From: Glandiceps talaboti
Taxonomy: Eukaryota; Hemichordata; Enteropneusta; Spengelidae
Length of the DNA stretch: 64,000 nucleotides
Direction of reading: 5' to 3'
Assembly (NCBI RefSeq): GCF_964340395.1
Contig: NC_135562.1
Location: 18,736,985-18,800,984, forward strand
This document shows, one piece after another, positions 14,894-28,233 of the stretch. The notes below the pieces were generated by a model. It was not told where the DNA came from. It ran no database searches and saw nothing but the letters and a program-made list of their open reading frames with translations. Every line of letters starts with the position of its first letter. The first letter of the stretch is position 1. A program made the position numbers and the translations under genes.

Positions 14894-14955
14894 ATATTAA
14901 ATTAGATTAGATTAGATTAGATTAGATTAGATTAGATTAGATTAGATTAGATTAT
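14894..14955. repeat. (GATTA)n pentanucleotide repeat
   Basis: About twelve near-perfect units are preceded by degenerate TTAGA-like units from 14864. Confidence 0.9.
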
Positions 14956-15616
14956 TAACCAAAACGACATAAATCGGCATATAATAACTCTTAAATGCCT
15001 CAAGGGTGTCATTATATGTTGATGAAACGCCATGAGTACTTTATTTATATGCAATTAATATGTAATATTTATCTATGATGAAGATGTATTTATTATTTAG
15101 TTTCAAATCATGAGCTACTCATGAAGCAACGTCAACTTGATTAGGTGTTGTCGGTACTCGGTGCTCGAAAAACTTCAACTTATTATTTAAGTGTTATAGA
15201 ACACGGATAAATCCATGGGGATGAATCGGTCAGCTTAAAAGACACAGAAGAGCTGTAAGGGATCACTGCACAATATTGCACAAGATTAACTAATCAATTC
15301 GAACATCGTTCGTTTAGGACAAAACCCCCCTCCACCTTCCCCGTAAACCACATGTTTATATATAATGTAAAACATGATGAAAATTGTAGCAGTCGCACCA
15401 CTACGATCGATGCAATGTAAAAACATGGCAAACATGATGTTCCAGTCTCATGCATGAACATGTGTACTGTAGGGAGATGATAGTAAACACATCAAAATAC
15501 TACCCACCACTGTATCTCACTTTAAAAGTAAATTTTTATCAGCTTATCACCATCTCAGCAGTAAATACAGATTAAGCTGTTATCATTGAAGGCGTGATAT
15601 ATAGTTTTCCAACTTT

Positions 15617-15765
15617 GGTTAGAACATAAACCCTCCACCCACATGGTCTATGGTTAGAACACAGACCCTCCACCCACAGGGTCTTTGGTTGGAACACAGA
15701 CCCTCCACCCACAGGGTCTATGGTTAGAACATAGACCCTCCACCCGTGATCGTCTATGGTTAGCA
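15617..15765. repeat. 36-bp minisatellite, four units
   Basis: Units contain GGTTAGAACA, then ACCCTCCACCCACAGGGTCT. The last unit diverges at GTGATCG. Confidence 0.9.
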
Positions 15766-16102
15766 GTGCGAAAATAAAGTTCAGTAATCGCATTAACGCC
15801 AGACCCCCTCCACCGTAAAGGAACGAAGTTCGATTAATTGAGCTTGTGTGACATTGTGCGATCGTCCCTAACTTTGAGCACGTTTAACATTTGGCTCATG
15901 TATAATTCACCTAAAACGTGACCAACACCGTATTGTGAACTGATTGAAGTACCAGCATCGTCGACACTCAGTGGATTACAAGCATGACCTGATGAACGAT
16001 GGTTACGAGAAGGTGACATGAACATTATTGTACTGTAATAACAGAAGTAGGGTGAGGTTACAGCCCGATTTCTTGTCAACTAATCAGCATCGAGTTATAT
16101 CT

Positions 16103-16410
16103 CTCTGCCTGGGGTGTTCCAGTATTCAAAACAAGTTCATCTGAGAAAACACCCTTCATTAACACTGTCTGTGGTCTGCTGCTAAGAAAATCCTTAAACC
16201 AATGATTAAGATGTCCGTTTAGCTCTAAATCTAGAAGGCGTTGCAACAAAATGTGGGTTTGTATAGTATTAAATGCTGAGCTAAAATCTACATGAAGAGT
16301 ATACGCTCAAAAGCTTTAGACTGTTTTACGGGTATGCTATTAAGTTAAGTAATGTAAGAGTCGCATCTTCGGTTCCCATGTAGCTTTGTAGGCGAACTGG
16401 AAGGGGTTCA
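16103..16410 (-). pseudogene. Non-LTR reverse transcriptase fragment
   Basis: On the minus strand the fragment reads FQFAYKATWE and, after a frame break, VDFSSAFNTIQTHILLQRL, then HWFKDFLSSRPQTV and finally VLNTGTPQ, where similarity stops. These are the finger-palm motifs around the first catalytic Asp of LINE reverse transcriptases. Its neighbours on the plus strand are separate fragments, so this is an independent dead insertion truncated at both ends. Confidence 0.85.
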
Positions 16411-17544
16411 GACTATAAACTACTGATTCAGAATATGTTATATGTTTACTTACAACCCTTTTCATACATTAGGCCAAAAAATACCTGATTGTTTCTGGTC
16501 AGCACGAGCATCACTTAAATACCAACGCGTCATCTTTTGTTTTTGTGTTTGTCCACCCCATGCAGTCTGCAGATCAAGGGAAAACACAAAAATTGCCCCC
16601 CCCCCCCACATTAATTGCTACTTCTGAATCAGTGAAGACAACTGCAGAGCAATCGCGAACAAGCAAAATGACATCTGCCCCACATACACACTAGCTCTAA
16701 AGTACTAAATAAAAGGAACAGTAACTGTCATAAATAGTAGATTGAGTGACAGGTTTGTTGAGAATTTAGAATACAAATCACCTCACATTGACCTAAGATA
16801 TTACCTAATTATCGAAATGTTAATTATGGAAATGACCTATTGTGATTTATAAGCTACTGCAACAATCTATAATGGACATATGCACTTTATTACCGTCTTT
16901 CTATTCTTAAAAGGTTTGCTGTTTTCAGATAACATAATGGGGTCTGCAGTATGATTTTAGTAGGCACAAAAAACTCGCGCATTCCTGTTCGCTGTACAAG
17001 ACTCAACTTCCGAGTCAAGCAAATCACTCATTTTCTACCGAAAATTCTTGTCAATTAATGGACCATTGCACAACGACCTTACCAAGTATTTTACCATGGC
17101 ATTTAAAGCTCATAAGAATCCATCCTTTTGTGAAATTTGTAAACTTTTCGACAAACTATGAGCAGGAAATGGACCGAAATTAGGCAACATAGCGCAAATT
17201 GATATCTCTGAGCAAAATTGTGCTTGTCCCTAAGGAATTGCAGACAAATCTAATTGTACATTAACAACCGGTTTTAGGACGTTGACTCCTATATCGACTG
17301 TACTGCTATTCAGTTCCATTAAAAGAAGTTAACTGCGTATCATAATGACTGAGAACATCCGCAGCATAATTGTTCCACCTACAGATACGTATGTAATGCG
17401 AATATAAAAGGCATTTCTCAAATAATCTGTTCCGCCCCGTCGGGTATTGGACGTTCAGGTAAAAAAAAAACACCGTACATAAAGACATAATCATTATCTT
17501 GAGGGCTTTTACGTATCTGCTTTCGCTTCCTTTAGAGCTGTCAC

Positions 17545-18150
17545 TTGAAGAATACGTGTTACATTTTCCACAAGCTAGAAATTATTGATGTTTCTAAGCT
17601 GCACAGGTTTTTGGTCAGTGCCTTTGTATATGATTTGCTGCACACTAATTTACCACACTATATTGATGAATACTGCAATGTGTTAAAGTATGACTACAGT
17701 ACACGACAAAAAGAACAGCATAATGTATGTGTACGTTACCTTCTGTTAAAACATATTATGGTAAACAATCAATGACATACACAGGTGCAATTACATGGAA
17801 TTCAAAACAACACGTCACCAGAAACGAACCTATATGGCAACTATTCAAAGCATCACTCGGTAAAGATTTATTGAAAGAGTATACCACATAACATTACATA
17901 GATTTAATGTAATATATGACTTCTTTTCACGTTGGCGCTCAGATATATATGAAGGGGGGGGGGTCGAGGGTAGAGCTACATTTTGTATATTTATTTACAC
18001 CCTAAACTTGTACCATTATTTACTGTTTCCAGGGGTCAGACACGATTAGCATAGCTATTTTCTGACTCCTGTTATCCGATCTGATTGTTGGCTTATTCGT
18101 ATTTACGTTTTTGATGTCCTTTTTTCTTTTTTCTTGATCGGGTAATAAAA
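17545..18150 (+). pseudogene. Non-LTR retrotransposon 3' end (C-terminus and 3' UTR)
   Basis: The open frame 17545-17772 reads VSKLHRFLVSAFVYDLLHTN, LPHYIDE and YDYSTRQ, the standard C-terminal region after the reverse transcriptase. A frame change near 17750 continues with YYGKQSMTYTGAITWNS, WQLFKASL and a stop at about 17890. A 3' UTR follows, ending in a GGGTAATAAAAGAT-type tail and then the pentamer array. Confidence 0.85.
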
Positions 18151-18151
18151 G

Positions 18152-18579
18152 ATATCATATCATATCATATCATATCATATCATATCATATCATATCATAT
18201 CATATCATATCTCATATCATATATCATATCATATTATATATCATATCATATCATATCATATCATATCATATCATATCATATCATATCATATCATATCATA
18301 TCATATCATATCATATCATATCATATCATATCATATCATACCATACCATACCATACCATATCATATCATATCATATCATATCATATCATATCATATATCA
18401 TATCATATCATATCATATATCATATCATATCATATCATATATCATATCATATCATATCATATCATACCATATCATATCATATCATATCATATCATATCAT
18501 ATACCATACCATACCATACCATACCATACCACACCATACCATACCATACCATATCATATCATATCATATCATATCATAT
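18152..18579. repeat. (ATATC)n pentanucleotide array, 3' tail of the preceding LINE
   Basis: About 85 pentamers, mostly CATAT with blocks of the variant CATAC (18341-18358, 18501-18550). It starts right after AATAAAAG of the LINE 3' UTR, so it is best read as an expanded retrotransposon tail. Confidence 0.9.
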
Positions 18580-18964
18580 TTGTTAACATATCTCAAGTTA
18601 CGATGTTGGTAGAATACCACAGCATGATGCATCATGAAATGGCGCCATTTTCTTTTTGCTTTAGGATCTACACTTGTCTAGAAAGTTAAATTCGAACCCT
18701 AAAAATATGTATACATGTATCAAAGGACCCATGCCTCCTGTTTACATTAACATCATAAAAGAAACATGTAGGTGCTTTCACTCAGTTCTGTCAACTCTTA
18801 CCCAATCTCCTTATTGTACCACACCCTTGCAAAGTTTCTACCGTTATTCTAGAGCCCCCAAAAAACAATGCCCAGTTATTAAATGACGTCAGGCCTTCTT
18901 AGGTCAAATTTCATATAGTTTCATATAATTAACTTTCCAGTTAAGGGTACATCATGTATATGAT

Positions 18965-19263
18965 AGCAACAACTCAGAACAATACTTCGAAAGTTCAACA
19001 CAATCAACCAGACGATCTCATTCACACACATTCCATGGAATACCAGCAAAAACAAATGCATACAAATACTTATATTATCCCGTAAATGACTGGAATAATC
19101 TCACAAATGTCATGTCTATTCTATATCTACCGAAGTATTCAAAGAATACGTATCAGAACACATTAACTCTTTTCATCATTACTAGTGTTGTCCACACACG
19201 TACACACTCACAAACTTGGTGTGGCACTTATTAGTATTACCGAGTAAACAGAAACAGAAACAG
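18965..19263 (+). pseudogene. Non-LTR retrotransposon C-terminal remnant
   Basis: One frame contains STQSTRRSHSHTF, TNAYKYLYYPVNDWNNL and, further on, a Thr/His-rich tail ending near TWCGTY. The arrangement R..S...F....T..Y...YYP..I.DWN.L is typical of LINE ORF2 ends. It finishes with an ACAGAAACAGAAACAGAA tail. Confidence 0.7.
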
Positions 19264-19529
19264 AATTTTGCATTCCAACAATTCATATAGGCACAAATAA
19301 TCTCTAGGTTTGCCCTTACAGGGAGACATTCAGTTTAAATCTGGTTTGTGTACTAATATAGCCGCAAGTCTTTGCCTACGTATACAGAGAGTGCAACTTT
19401 CTAAGAACAGGAGATCACGAAGTAGACCACTGGAGTTTTATCTGCTATGTTGAGAATTCTTTACTTCAATCAAAGAGATTAAAAAAAGCTAAAAGTGAAC
19501 AGGGGGTCTCAAGTATACGGTGGCTTAAT

Positions 19530-20215
19530 GAGGACTGGGTAGTTTTTTTTTTAAAAATCATGTGAGGAGTTTGTTTTTTTTACCGTGGATGTAGTTTTTA
19601 TTTCATGGGAGTAGTTTTTTTTTTTACCATGTGAGTATATTTTTTTACCATAGGAATAGTTTTTATTTCATGGGAGTAGTTATTTTAACATTTGATAGTT
19701 TTTATTTCATAAGAGCAGTCTTTTTACCATGGGAGTAGTTTGTGTTTACCTTGTGAGTAGTTTTTTCTAACCGTGGGAGTATTTTTCTTTACCACGGGAG
19801 TAGTTTTTATTTCATGAGAGTAGTTTATTTTTTACCATGTGAGTAGTTTTATTTTTTTACCATGGCAGTAGTTTTTTTTTCATGGGAGAAGTTTTTACCA
19901 TGGGAGTATTTTTTTTATACCATGTGAGTAGGTTTTACCATGGGAGTAGTTTTTTTTTTGTCATGGGAGAATGTTTTTTTTTACAATGGGAGTAGTTTTC
20001 TTTTACCATGGGAGTATTTTTTTTTTTTTACCGTGGGAGTAGTTTTTTAAGTTTAAAACTAAAAAACTACTCCCATGGTAAAAAAAAAAAAATACTCACA
20101 TGGTTTAAAAACTACTCCTATGGTGAAAAACTACTCACATAGTAAAAAAAATAACTACTCACATGGCAAAAAAACTACTCACATTGTAAAACAAACTACT
20201 CCCCACAGGGTGAAA
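19530..20215. repeat. Palindromic minisatellite, (GGGAGTAGTTTTTTTACCAT)n
   Basis: About 22 units of roughly 20-26 bp, each with GGGAGTAG, a T run and ACCATG, run from about 19540 to 20044. At about 20050 the orientation flips and reverse-complement units (ACTACTCCCATGGTAAAA) run to about 20210. The flip point itself is a short palindrome (AGTTTAAAACT). Most unit junctions contain CCATGG or CCATGT. Confidence 0.9.
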
Positions 20216-20504
20216 AAGCTTATTTATGCTATATATGTTATGCCATAAAGCATCCATAAATGATGTCTAGCATGTTTATGTTCTTTTATGCCATGTTTAT
20301 GCCAAGCATATAGAGATTTTTGTTTTCTGGTTCATTTATGCAGTATGTATGTGTTCATAAAGTCCCTGCGTGTTTGCATAAACAAATGCAGGGCATTTAA
20401 AAACAATTAAGGGTAAAACTGGTACCAAATTTAAAAGATTTTCTATCGAACTAAAATTCTCTGCACAAATACCAATAAAACAAAAAGATGGTCAGTGTTT
20501 AACA

Positions 20505-20960
20505 CTTAATTTATTGTGATATTGGGAGTGCATATATGTCCAACTGAAATTTGGCATTGTGCATAAATGTAACATATTCAAATTATTTCTGTTTATTTGT
20601 TGAGTGACTTATAATTGCCACTTTTGTTATAATACATAACTCATGATGCACAAATACGTTATTACTGGTGCATGTGGCACTGTTGTGATACTTAATTATA
20701 ATTTTATTGTGATATTGATAATGCATATATGTCCAACTGAAATTTGGCATTGTGCATAAATGTAACATATTTACGGTATTATGTTAATTGTTGAATGACT
20801 TACACTATAATTGCCACGTGTACATGTGCATATCTGATACTTAATTATAATTTTATTGTGATATTGTTAATGCATTAATTCCGATGTTGTGATTTGTCAT
20901 TGAGCATACATATAACATATATACAGTATTTCTTTATATTTGTTGAGTAGCATGTAATTT
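20505..20960 (+). repeat. Tandem repeat, three diverged units of about 135-190 bp
   Basis: Units begin near 20515, 20705 and 20855 with TTTATTGTGATATTG and contain GCATATATGTCCAACTGAAA and TGTAACATAT. The third unit is the most diverged. Confidence 0.8.
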
Positions 20961-21282
20961 CCAATTATGTTTGATCCAATAATGTTCACGTGTACAAAAT
21001 AGCTAGCTATGTAATACCATCAGACAATGAGATGGTAATATTAAATATGTAAACTATATATGTATGTCACTTTAAAGTCAAATTTATTTAGTGAAGGTAA
21101 TTCTGCATATATAACTGATAAGTTGTAATAAAGTTGAACTTTTTGTTATTGTCTCTTTCAATACACGTACATAAACACACACGTCTTTGCATATCCATAA
21201 CAAGCTACTCCGAATTTGTGCGAGAATCTTTAATCAGTCCATATTACTAGAAAGCTTGGGTTAAGGTGATTATTAATTATTA

Positions 21283-21283
<1 letters not shown>

Positions 21284-21368
<85 letters not shown>
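21284..21368. repeat. (TG)n microsatellite
   Basis: A TG repeat with a GCGCGTGCG interruption. Confidence 0.95.
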
Positions 21369-21369
<1 letters not shown>

Positions 21370-21965
21370 ACATTAGGCGCCAAGTTTAAGCCATACGTCC
21401 TTCGAATTGTTGGCATAAATTATACCTTGGGCGGCTTTAGCCTCTTACCGTTGAGGGCAGATTGGCAGAGGCTGCAACCATGCATGTACCAATTGCAAGA
21501 CTTGGGCAGATTTGGAATCAGTAGGGCGCCATCTAGCGAGTGTTACGAAATGTTATGGCAGCGTCACCAGCGTTTTTTGAACTAAGGCCTAAATATATTG
21601 TTTCCTTTTTTAAATGAATTATAGAAAGTGTGCCAAATTTGATTTCATATGTGCAGATGTAATGCGCGTGTTGTACAAATGAAAGTTTAATTTCATGTGG
21701 ACTGAATTATTGAATTACACGTACGATTCTGTTGTCAGAACATAAATATTCTCTGTATATATCGCCCTCAGCTCTGTACTAGTCTAACGTATTCAGCTAG
21801 CGCATCAAATGTACTCTGACCTTGATTCGATTACGTATTCAATTGTTCGGTGGAGATAAAATTGACACAAATTAAAGGCGAAGCTTGATTTTGGTTTAAC
21901 GTGTTAAAACGAAATATAAACTAGCTATTTATTGGCAATAAAACCACAGCAGATGTATGGCAACT

Positions 21966-22331
21966 ACCTTAGACTCTCACAGCCCTCGGACCTTCGCATT
22001 ACTGTAAAATTGAAAGCTAAACGAATTAATTTGTATGTACCGATACCATCTGCACATACAACGTACTCAATGACCGTACTCGAATATCCTTGTACTGTGC
22101 GCTCTCATCGACCACATATATAGAGATAACTATTCGCTGACGTGTGACTGCGACGCTCCGCGTTTTCGCGAAAACTTCGGGCTTATCTCTATCATGGTGG
22201 ATGATAGTGCACAGTACAACTACAAGGATATTCGAGTACGGTTATATAGCTGGTATCGGTACATACAAAATAATTTGTTTAGCTTTAATTTTAGTAAAGC
22301 GAAGCTCCGAGGACTGTGGGATTGTCTACAA
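21966..22331. repeat. Foldback element, second copy of the 5541 family
   Basis: The left arm (about 21971-22115) and the inverted right arm (about 22185-22328) share CTCGGA..TTCGC, AAAGCTAAAC, TTTGTATGTACCGATACC and GTACTCGAATATCCTTGTA. Outer words match the element at 5541-5836. Confidence 0.8.
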
Positions 22332-22749
22332 CTACCTCTAAACTGGATTTGCTGTTGATCAGAAGTACTTTCACACAACAGAAATGTGTTTGCGTTCGAG
22401 GAGCCATACTTTGTGCCCAGTGTGTGACATGCACGCATCTTGAAGATTGTGAGTTGAGTCATTGCGCAAAGTCATTGGAAACAAAATTTGGAGCGTTATG
22501 GTTCAGAATATACGGAGTTTTCTTTCGAAAGGTATAATGGGCAAATTATATGAGAATTCACCACCAACGAATTCTTGCTACGCATTAAGCGACAAGATCT
22601 TTCAAAAGAGTGTGAGAGTGAGTTTTGACCAGTTCGTTCAAAATTACCATTTCCATATTTAAACCCATCTGGCAATTTAGACCCAGCTGATGATAATATG
22701 AACGTCATTTTCACCGTTATCATTAAAAGAAAAACAATCACAGTTTGCA

Positions 22750-23125
22750 GTGGAGACTGTTTAGAGCCACAAATGTGTATGTTGTTAAAAACATTTACAA
22801 GTTGCTACAAATTGTACAAGTATTCAGGCCTTTCAGCACCTTGTTACATGTAACCTTTTCCAAATAATCAGCACACAACATAATGTGTGAATTTATCATA
22901 ATGTACAAAACCATGCTTTATTCAAAAGTAAATGAATGTGTTTGTGTTAATTTGATAGCATAAAAAGATGTACACGTCAGATACGTCCTCCACATTTGTC
23001 TTCCAGACATGTTGACACCAGTCTCTTTTTTTTCAGAATTCTATTCAGACTGACAACACTGTGTTAGATAACTTCATTAAGCTGTCGATAATGTGAAACA
23101 TACAGAAAGTATGGTAGAGTCAAGA
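22750..23125. other. Unassigned spacer
   Basis: No supported gene or repeat. Confidence 0.4.
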
Positions 23126-23578
23126 AAATTTATTCATAGTATAAAATATTTTACATTCACATGTGCAGATGGGATTAATGTGCAACATGAAATATAAGAA
23201 AACAACAAGTTGCCATGCAAATTGCATCTGTTCATCCCAAGACACCATTCAACAAATTTCAACTCCACTGGCTCAGTAGCTTTGGAGAAGTGTTTTTACC
23301 AAAAATTCTATTTTAGTCCTAATTTGCAAATAAAATTATCCATTCAATTTGTGCACTTTTCCATAAGAACTGTAAATTTGAAGACACACAGCATTTCTCA
23401 TTTATAATAAATCAATCATACAATAATACTAATAGCATTTTCTTTCACAAAAAAAAGAACAGCACTTGCAAGAACTCACAAAAGAACGGTTTATGAATAT
23501 GCACTGTCTGATATTTACATATTTCAGATGGCAATGTCTCTAGAATGACAACATCTTGCTCACCTACTTTACTGAAGG

Positions 23579-24001
23579 TTACCATATAGTTTGCTTGTTC
23601 TCCATTTTGCGAAGCTTAAAGTTTAGCATTTTCCAATTGTAGAAACCATAAAGCAAAGGATCAGTGGGAAATAATTCTTCAATTGTCCTTTGCTTAGGTT
23701 CATGGTACATGTTTATTGGAGTACGAACTTCCTCCTCCTCTGATGAATCAAATTGTGGCAACTCAGTAGGTCGATGAGATGGTTGGATAGAATCAGTCTG
23801 AAATACTTCTTCTTGAGTCCTTTTCTTTGATTCATGGTATATTGGAGTATGACCTTCGAATTCCTCCTCAGATGATGAATCAAATTGTGGCAACTCAGTA
23901 AGCGGGTGAAATGAATGTTTTTGAAACTTGTGAAGTTTTCTTTTTCTTTTTCTTCTAGCTTTGCTACGTCTCTTTATGGATAAAGAGCTTCTTTTCCCCA
24001 T
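23579..24001 (-). CDS. Unrecognised small acidic/basic protein, 140 residues
   Basis: An uninterrupted frame starts at ATG 24001. The N-terminus (residues 1-25) is a strong bipartite-like basic stretch, KRRSKARRKRKRKLHKF, suggesting nuclear or nucleolar entry. Two internal repeats follow: TELPQFDSSSEEEFEGHTPI and later TELPQFDSSEEEEVRTPI, each succeeded by YHE-K-RT-EE-F-TD. The acidic SSEEE runs look like casein kinase 2 sites. The composition bias, internal repeat and a tttatt (minus AATAAA) at 23129-23134 about 450 bases downstream favour a real gene. Upstream TTTGTAG/ACACAG could be acceptor sites for a 5' UTR intron. No family was recognised; it could also be one exon of a larger gene. 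Confidence 0.5.
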   Translation of the reverse strand: MGKRSSLSIKRRSKARRKRKRKLHKFQKHSFHPLTELPQFDSSSEEEFEGHTPIYHESKKRTQEEVFQTDSIQPSHRPTELPQFDSSEEEEVRTPINMYHEPKQRTIEELFPTDPLLYGFYNWKMLNFKLRKMENKQTIW

Positions 24002-25350
24002 ACTGTGTTAGATCTACAAATGATAACTAAAGTTAATGGCATATACATGCACTTTCACTGTTTTTAAAAATTATCAGCACTGCAGTTATTTTCATAGAAC
24101 GTTAATTTCTCAGTGTCATAGTTATTTATAGTGCTTTAGTTTAGAAGACCTTTCCAGATTATTTAGTCATCCCAATTTGTCAAATGTTCACCCTTTTAAT
24201 GAAATAAAAAAACCTATCCATACTGAGATTTGCTTTTACTCAGCTGTCCCTATTTTATGTTCTTGATATGTCACGTCATCTCATCAATGTGTGTATATTT
24301 ATATATATTATCCCATGAAATTAAGGGTAGTTTTAGGTCATAATGCTCCGAGTATGATTCCGCGGACTAATACAAATTCGAGCCGGTAGGCATTCTCACC
24401 GTCACACCACAAAACCATCTAAACTATTTCTATCCCTCCACACTAAAGCTTTTATATCCCTACACATTACATATTACAAAATGGCTGAGTTGTGTGGCCA
24501 TTTTCATCAGAGATCACTGACCGTCACACCACAAAACCATCTAAACTATTTTAGCCCTCCACACTAACCTTTTATATCCCTACACATTACATATTACAAA
24601 ATGGCTGAGTTGTGTGGCCATTCTCATCAGAGATCACTGACCGTCACACCACAAAACCATCTAAACTATTTTAGCCCTCCACACTAACCTTTTATATCCA
24701 TACACACTACATATTACAAAATGGCTGAGTTGTGTGGCCATTCTCATCAGAGATCACTGACCGTCACACCACAAAACCATCTAAGCTATTTTTAGCCCTC
24801 CACACTAACCTTTTATATCCCTACACACTACATATTACAAAATGGCTGAGTTGTGTGGCCATTCTTATCAGAGATCACTGACCGTCACACCACAAAACCA
24901 TCTAAACTATTTTTAGCCCTCCACACTAACCTGTTATATCCCTACACATTACATATTACAAAATGGCTGAGTTGTGTGGCCATTCTCATCAGAGATCACT
25001 GACCGTCACACCACAAAACCATCTAAACTATTTTTAGCCCTGCACACTAACCTTTTATATCCCTACACACTACATATTACAAAATGTCTGAGTTGTGTGG
25101 CCATTCTCATCAGAGATCACTGACCGTCACACCACAAAACCATCTAAACTATTTTTATCCCTCCACACTAATTTAACCTTTTATATCCCGGCCTACACAC
25201 TACATATTACAAAATGGCTGAGTTATGTGGCCATTCTCATCAGAGATCACTGACCGTCACACCACAAAACCATCTAAACTATTTTTATCCCTCGCCACAC
25301 TAACCTTTTATATCCCTACACACTACAATTACAAAATATGGCTGAGTTGT

Positions 25351-28233
25351 GTGGCCATAAGAGATCACTGACCGTCACACCACAAAACCATCTAAACTAT
25401 TTTTAGCACTCCACACTAAAGCTTTTATATCCCTACACACTACATATTACAAAATGGCTGAGTTGTGTGGCCATTCTCATCAGAGATCACTGACCGTCAC
25501 ACCACAAAACCATCTAAACTATTTTTAGCCCTCCACACTAACCTTTTATATCCATACACACTACATATTACAAAATGGCTGAGTTGTGTGGCCATTCTCA
25601 TCAGAGATCACTGACCGTCACACCACAAAACCATCTAAACTATTTTAGCCCTCCACACTAACCTTTTATATCCCTACACACTACATATTACAAAATGGCT
25701 GAGTTGTGTGGCCATTCTCATCAGAGATCACTGACCGTCACACCACAAAACCATCTAAACTATTTTTAGCACTCCACACTAAAGCTTTTATATCCCTACA
25801 CACTACATATTACAAAATGGCTGAGTTGTGTGGCCATTCTCATCAGAGATCACTGACCGTCACACCACAAAACCATCTAAACTATTTTAGCCCTCCACAC
25901 TAACCTTTTATATCCCTACACATTACATATTACAAAATGGCTGAGTTGTGTGGCCATTCTCATCAGAGATCACTGACCGTCACACCACAAAACCATCTAA
26001 ACTATTTTAGCCCTCCACACTAACCTTTTATATCCATACACACTACATATTACAAAATGGCTGAGTTGTGTGGCCATTCTCATCAGAGATCACTGACCGT
26101 CACACCACAAAACCATCTAAGCTATTTTTAGCCCTCCACACTAACCTTTTATATCCCTACACACTACATATTACAAAATGGCTGAGTTGTGTGGCCATTC
26201 TTATCAGAGATCACTGACCGTCACACCACAAAACCATCTAAACTATTTTTATCCCTCCACACTAACCTGTTATATCCCTACACATTACATATTACAAAAT
26301 GGCTGAGTTGTGTGGCCATAAGAGATCACTGACCGTCACACCACAAAACCATCTAAACTATTTTTAGCACTCCACACTAAAGCTTTTATATCCCTACACA
26401 CTACATATTACAAAATGGCTGAGTTGTGTGGCCATTCTCATCAGAGATCACTGACCGTCACACCACAAAACCATCTAAACTATTTTTAGCCCTCCACACT
26501 AACCTTTTATATCCATACACACTACATATTACAAAATGGCTGAGTTGTGTGGCCATTCTCATCAGAGATCACTGACCGTCACACCACAAAACCATCTAAA
26601 CTATTTTAGCCCTCCACACTAACCTTTTATATCCCTACACACTACATATTACAAAATGGCTGAGTTGTGTGGCCATTCTCATCAGAGATCACTGACCGTC
26701 ACACCACAAAACCATCTAAACTATTTTTAGCACTCCACACTAAAGCTTTTATATCCCTACACACTACATATTACAAAATGGCTGAGTTGTGTGGCCATTC
26801 TCATCAGAGATCACTGACCGTCACACCACAAAACCATCTAAACTATTTTAGCCCTCCACACTAACCTTTTATATCCCTACACATTACATATTACAAAATG
26901 GCTGAGTTGTGTGGCCATTCTCATCAGAGATCACTGACCGTCACACCACAAAACCATCTAAACTATTTTAGCCCTCCACACTAACCTTTTATATCCATAC
27001 ACACTACATATTACAAAATGGCTGAGTTGTGTGGCCATTCTCATCAGAGATCACTGACCGTCACACCACAAAACCATCTAAGCTATTTTTAGCCCTCCAC
27101 ACTAACCTTTTATATCCCTACACACTACATATTACAAAATGGCTGAGTTGTGTGGCCATTCTTATCAGAGATCACTGACCGTCACACCACAAAACCATCT
27201 AAACTATTTTTAGCCCTCCACACTAACCTGTTATATCCCTACACATTACATATTACAAAATGGCTGAGTTGTGTGGCCATAAGAGATCACTGACCGTCAC
27301 ACCACAAAACCATCTAAACTATTTTTAGCACTCCACACTAAAGCTTTTATATCCCTACACACTACATATTACAAAATGGCTGAGTTGTGTGGCCATTCTC
27401 ATCAGAGATCACTGACCGTCACACCACAAAACCATCTAAACTATTTTTAGCCCTCCACACTAACCTTTTATATCCATACACACTACATATTACAAAATGG
27501 CTGAGTTGTGTGGCCATTCTCATCAGAGATCACTGACCGTCACACCACAAAACCATCTAAACTATTTTAGCCCTCCACACTAACCTTTTATATCCCTACA
27601 CACTACATATTACAAAATGGCTGAGTTGTGTGGCCATTCTCATCAGAGATCACTGACCGTCACACCACAAAACCATCTAAACTATTTTTAGCACTCCACA
27701 CTAAAGCTTTTATATCCCTACACACTACATATTACAAAATGGCTGAGTTGTGTGGCCATTCTCATCAGAGATCACTGACCGTCACACCACAAAACCATCT
27801 AAACTATTTTAGCCCTCCACACTAACCTTTTATATCCCTACACATTACATATTACAAAATGGCTGAGTTGTGTGGCCATTCTCATCAGAGATCACTGACC
27901 GTCACACCACAAAACCATCTAAACTATTTTAGCCCTCCACACTAACCTTTTATATCCATACACACTACATATTACAAAATGGCTGAGTTGTGTGGCCATT
28001 CTCATCAGAGATCACTGACCGTCACACCACAAAACCATCTAAGCTATTTTTAGCCCTCCACACTAACCTTTTATATCCCTACACACTACATATTACAAAA
28101 TGGCTGAGTTGTGTGGCCATTCTTATCAGAGATCACTGACCGTCACACCACAAAACCATCTAAACTATTTTTAGCCCTCCACACTAACCTGTTATATCCC
28201 TACACATTACATATTACAAAATGGCTGAGTTGT
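25351..28233. repeat. Higher-order repeat, three 961-bp copies
   Basis: The short monomer word GTGGCCATAAGAGATC recurs at 25351, 26312 and 27273, exactly 961 bp apart. The ordered monomer variants between them are the same each time. Each copy holds eight monomers. Confidence 0.95.

Noticed and set aside
15572-15793. 73-residue minus-strand frame with repeated peptide
   Set aside because: It is the 36-bp minisatellite (a multiple of three) read in frame.
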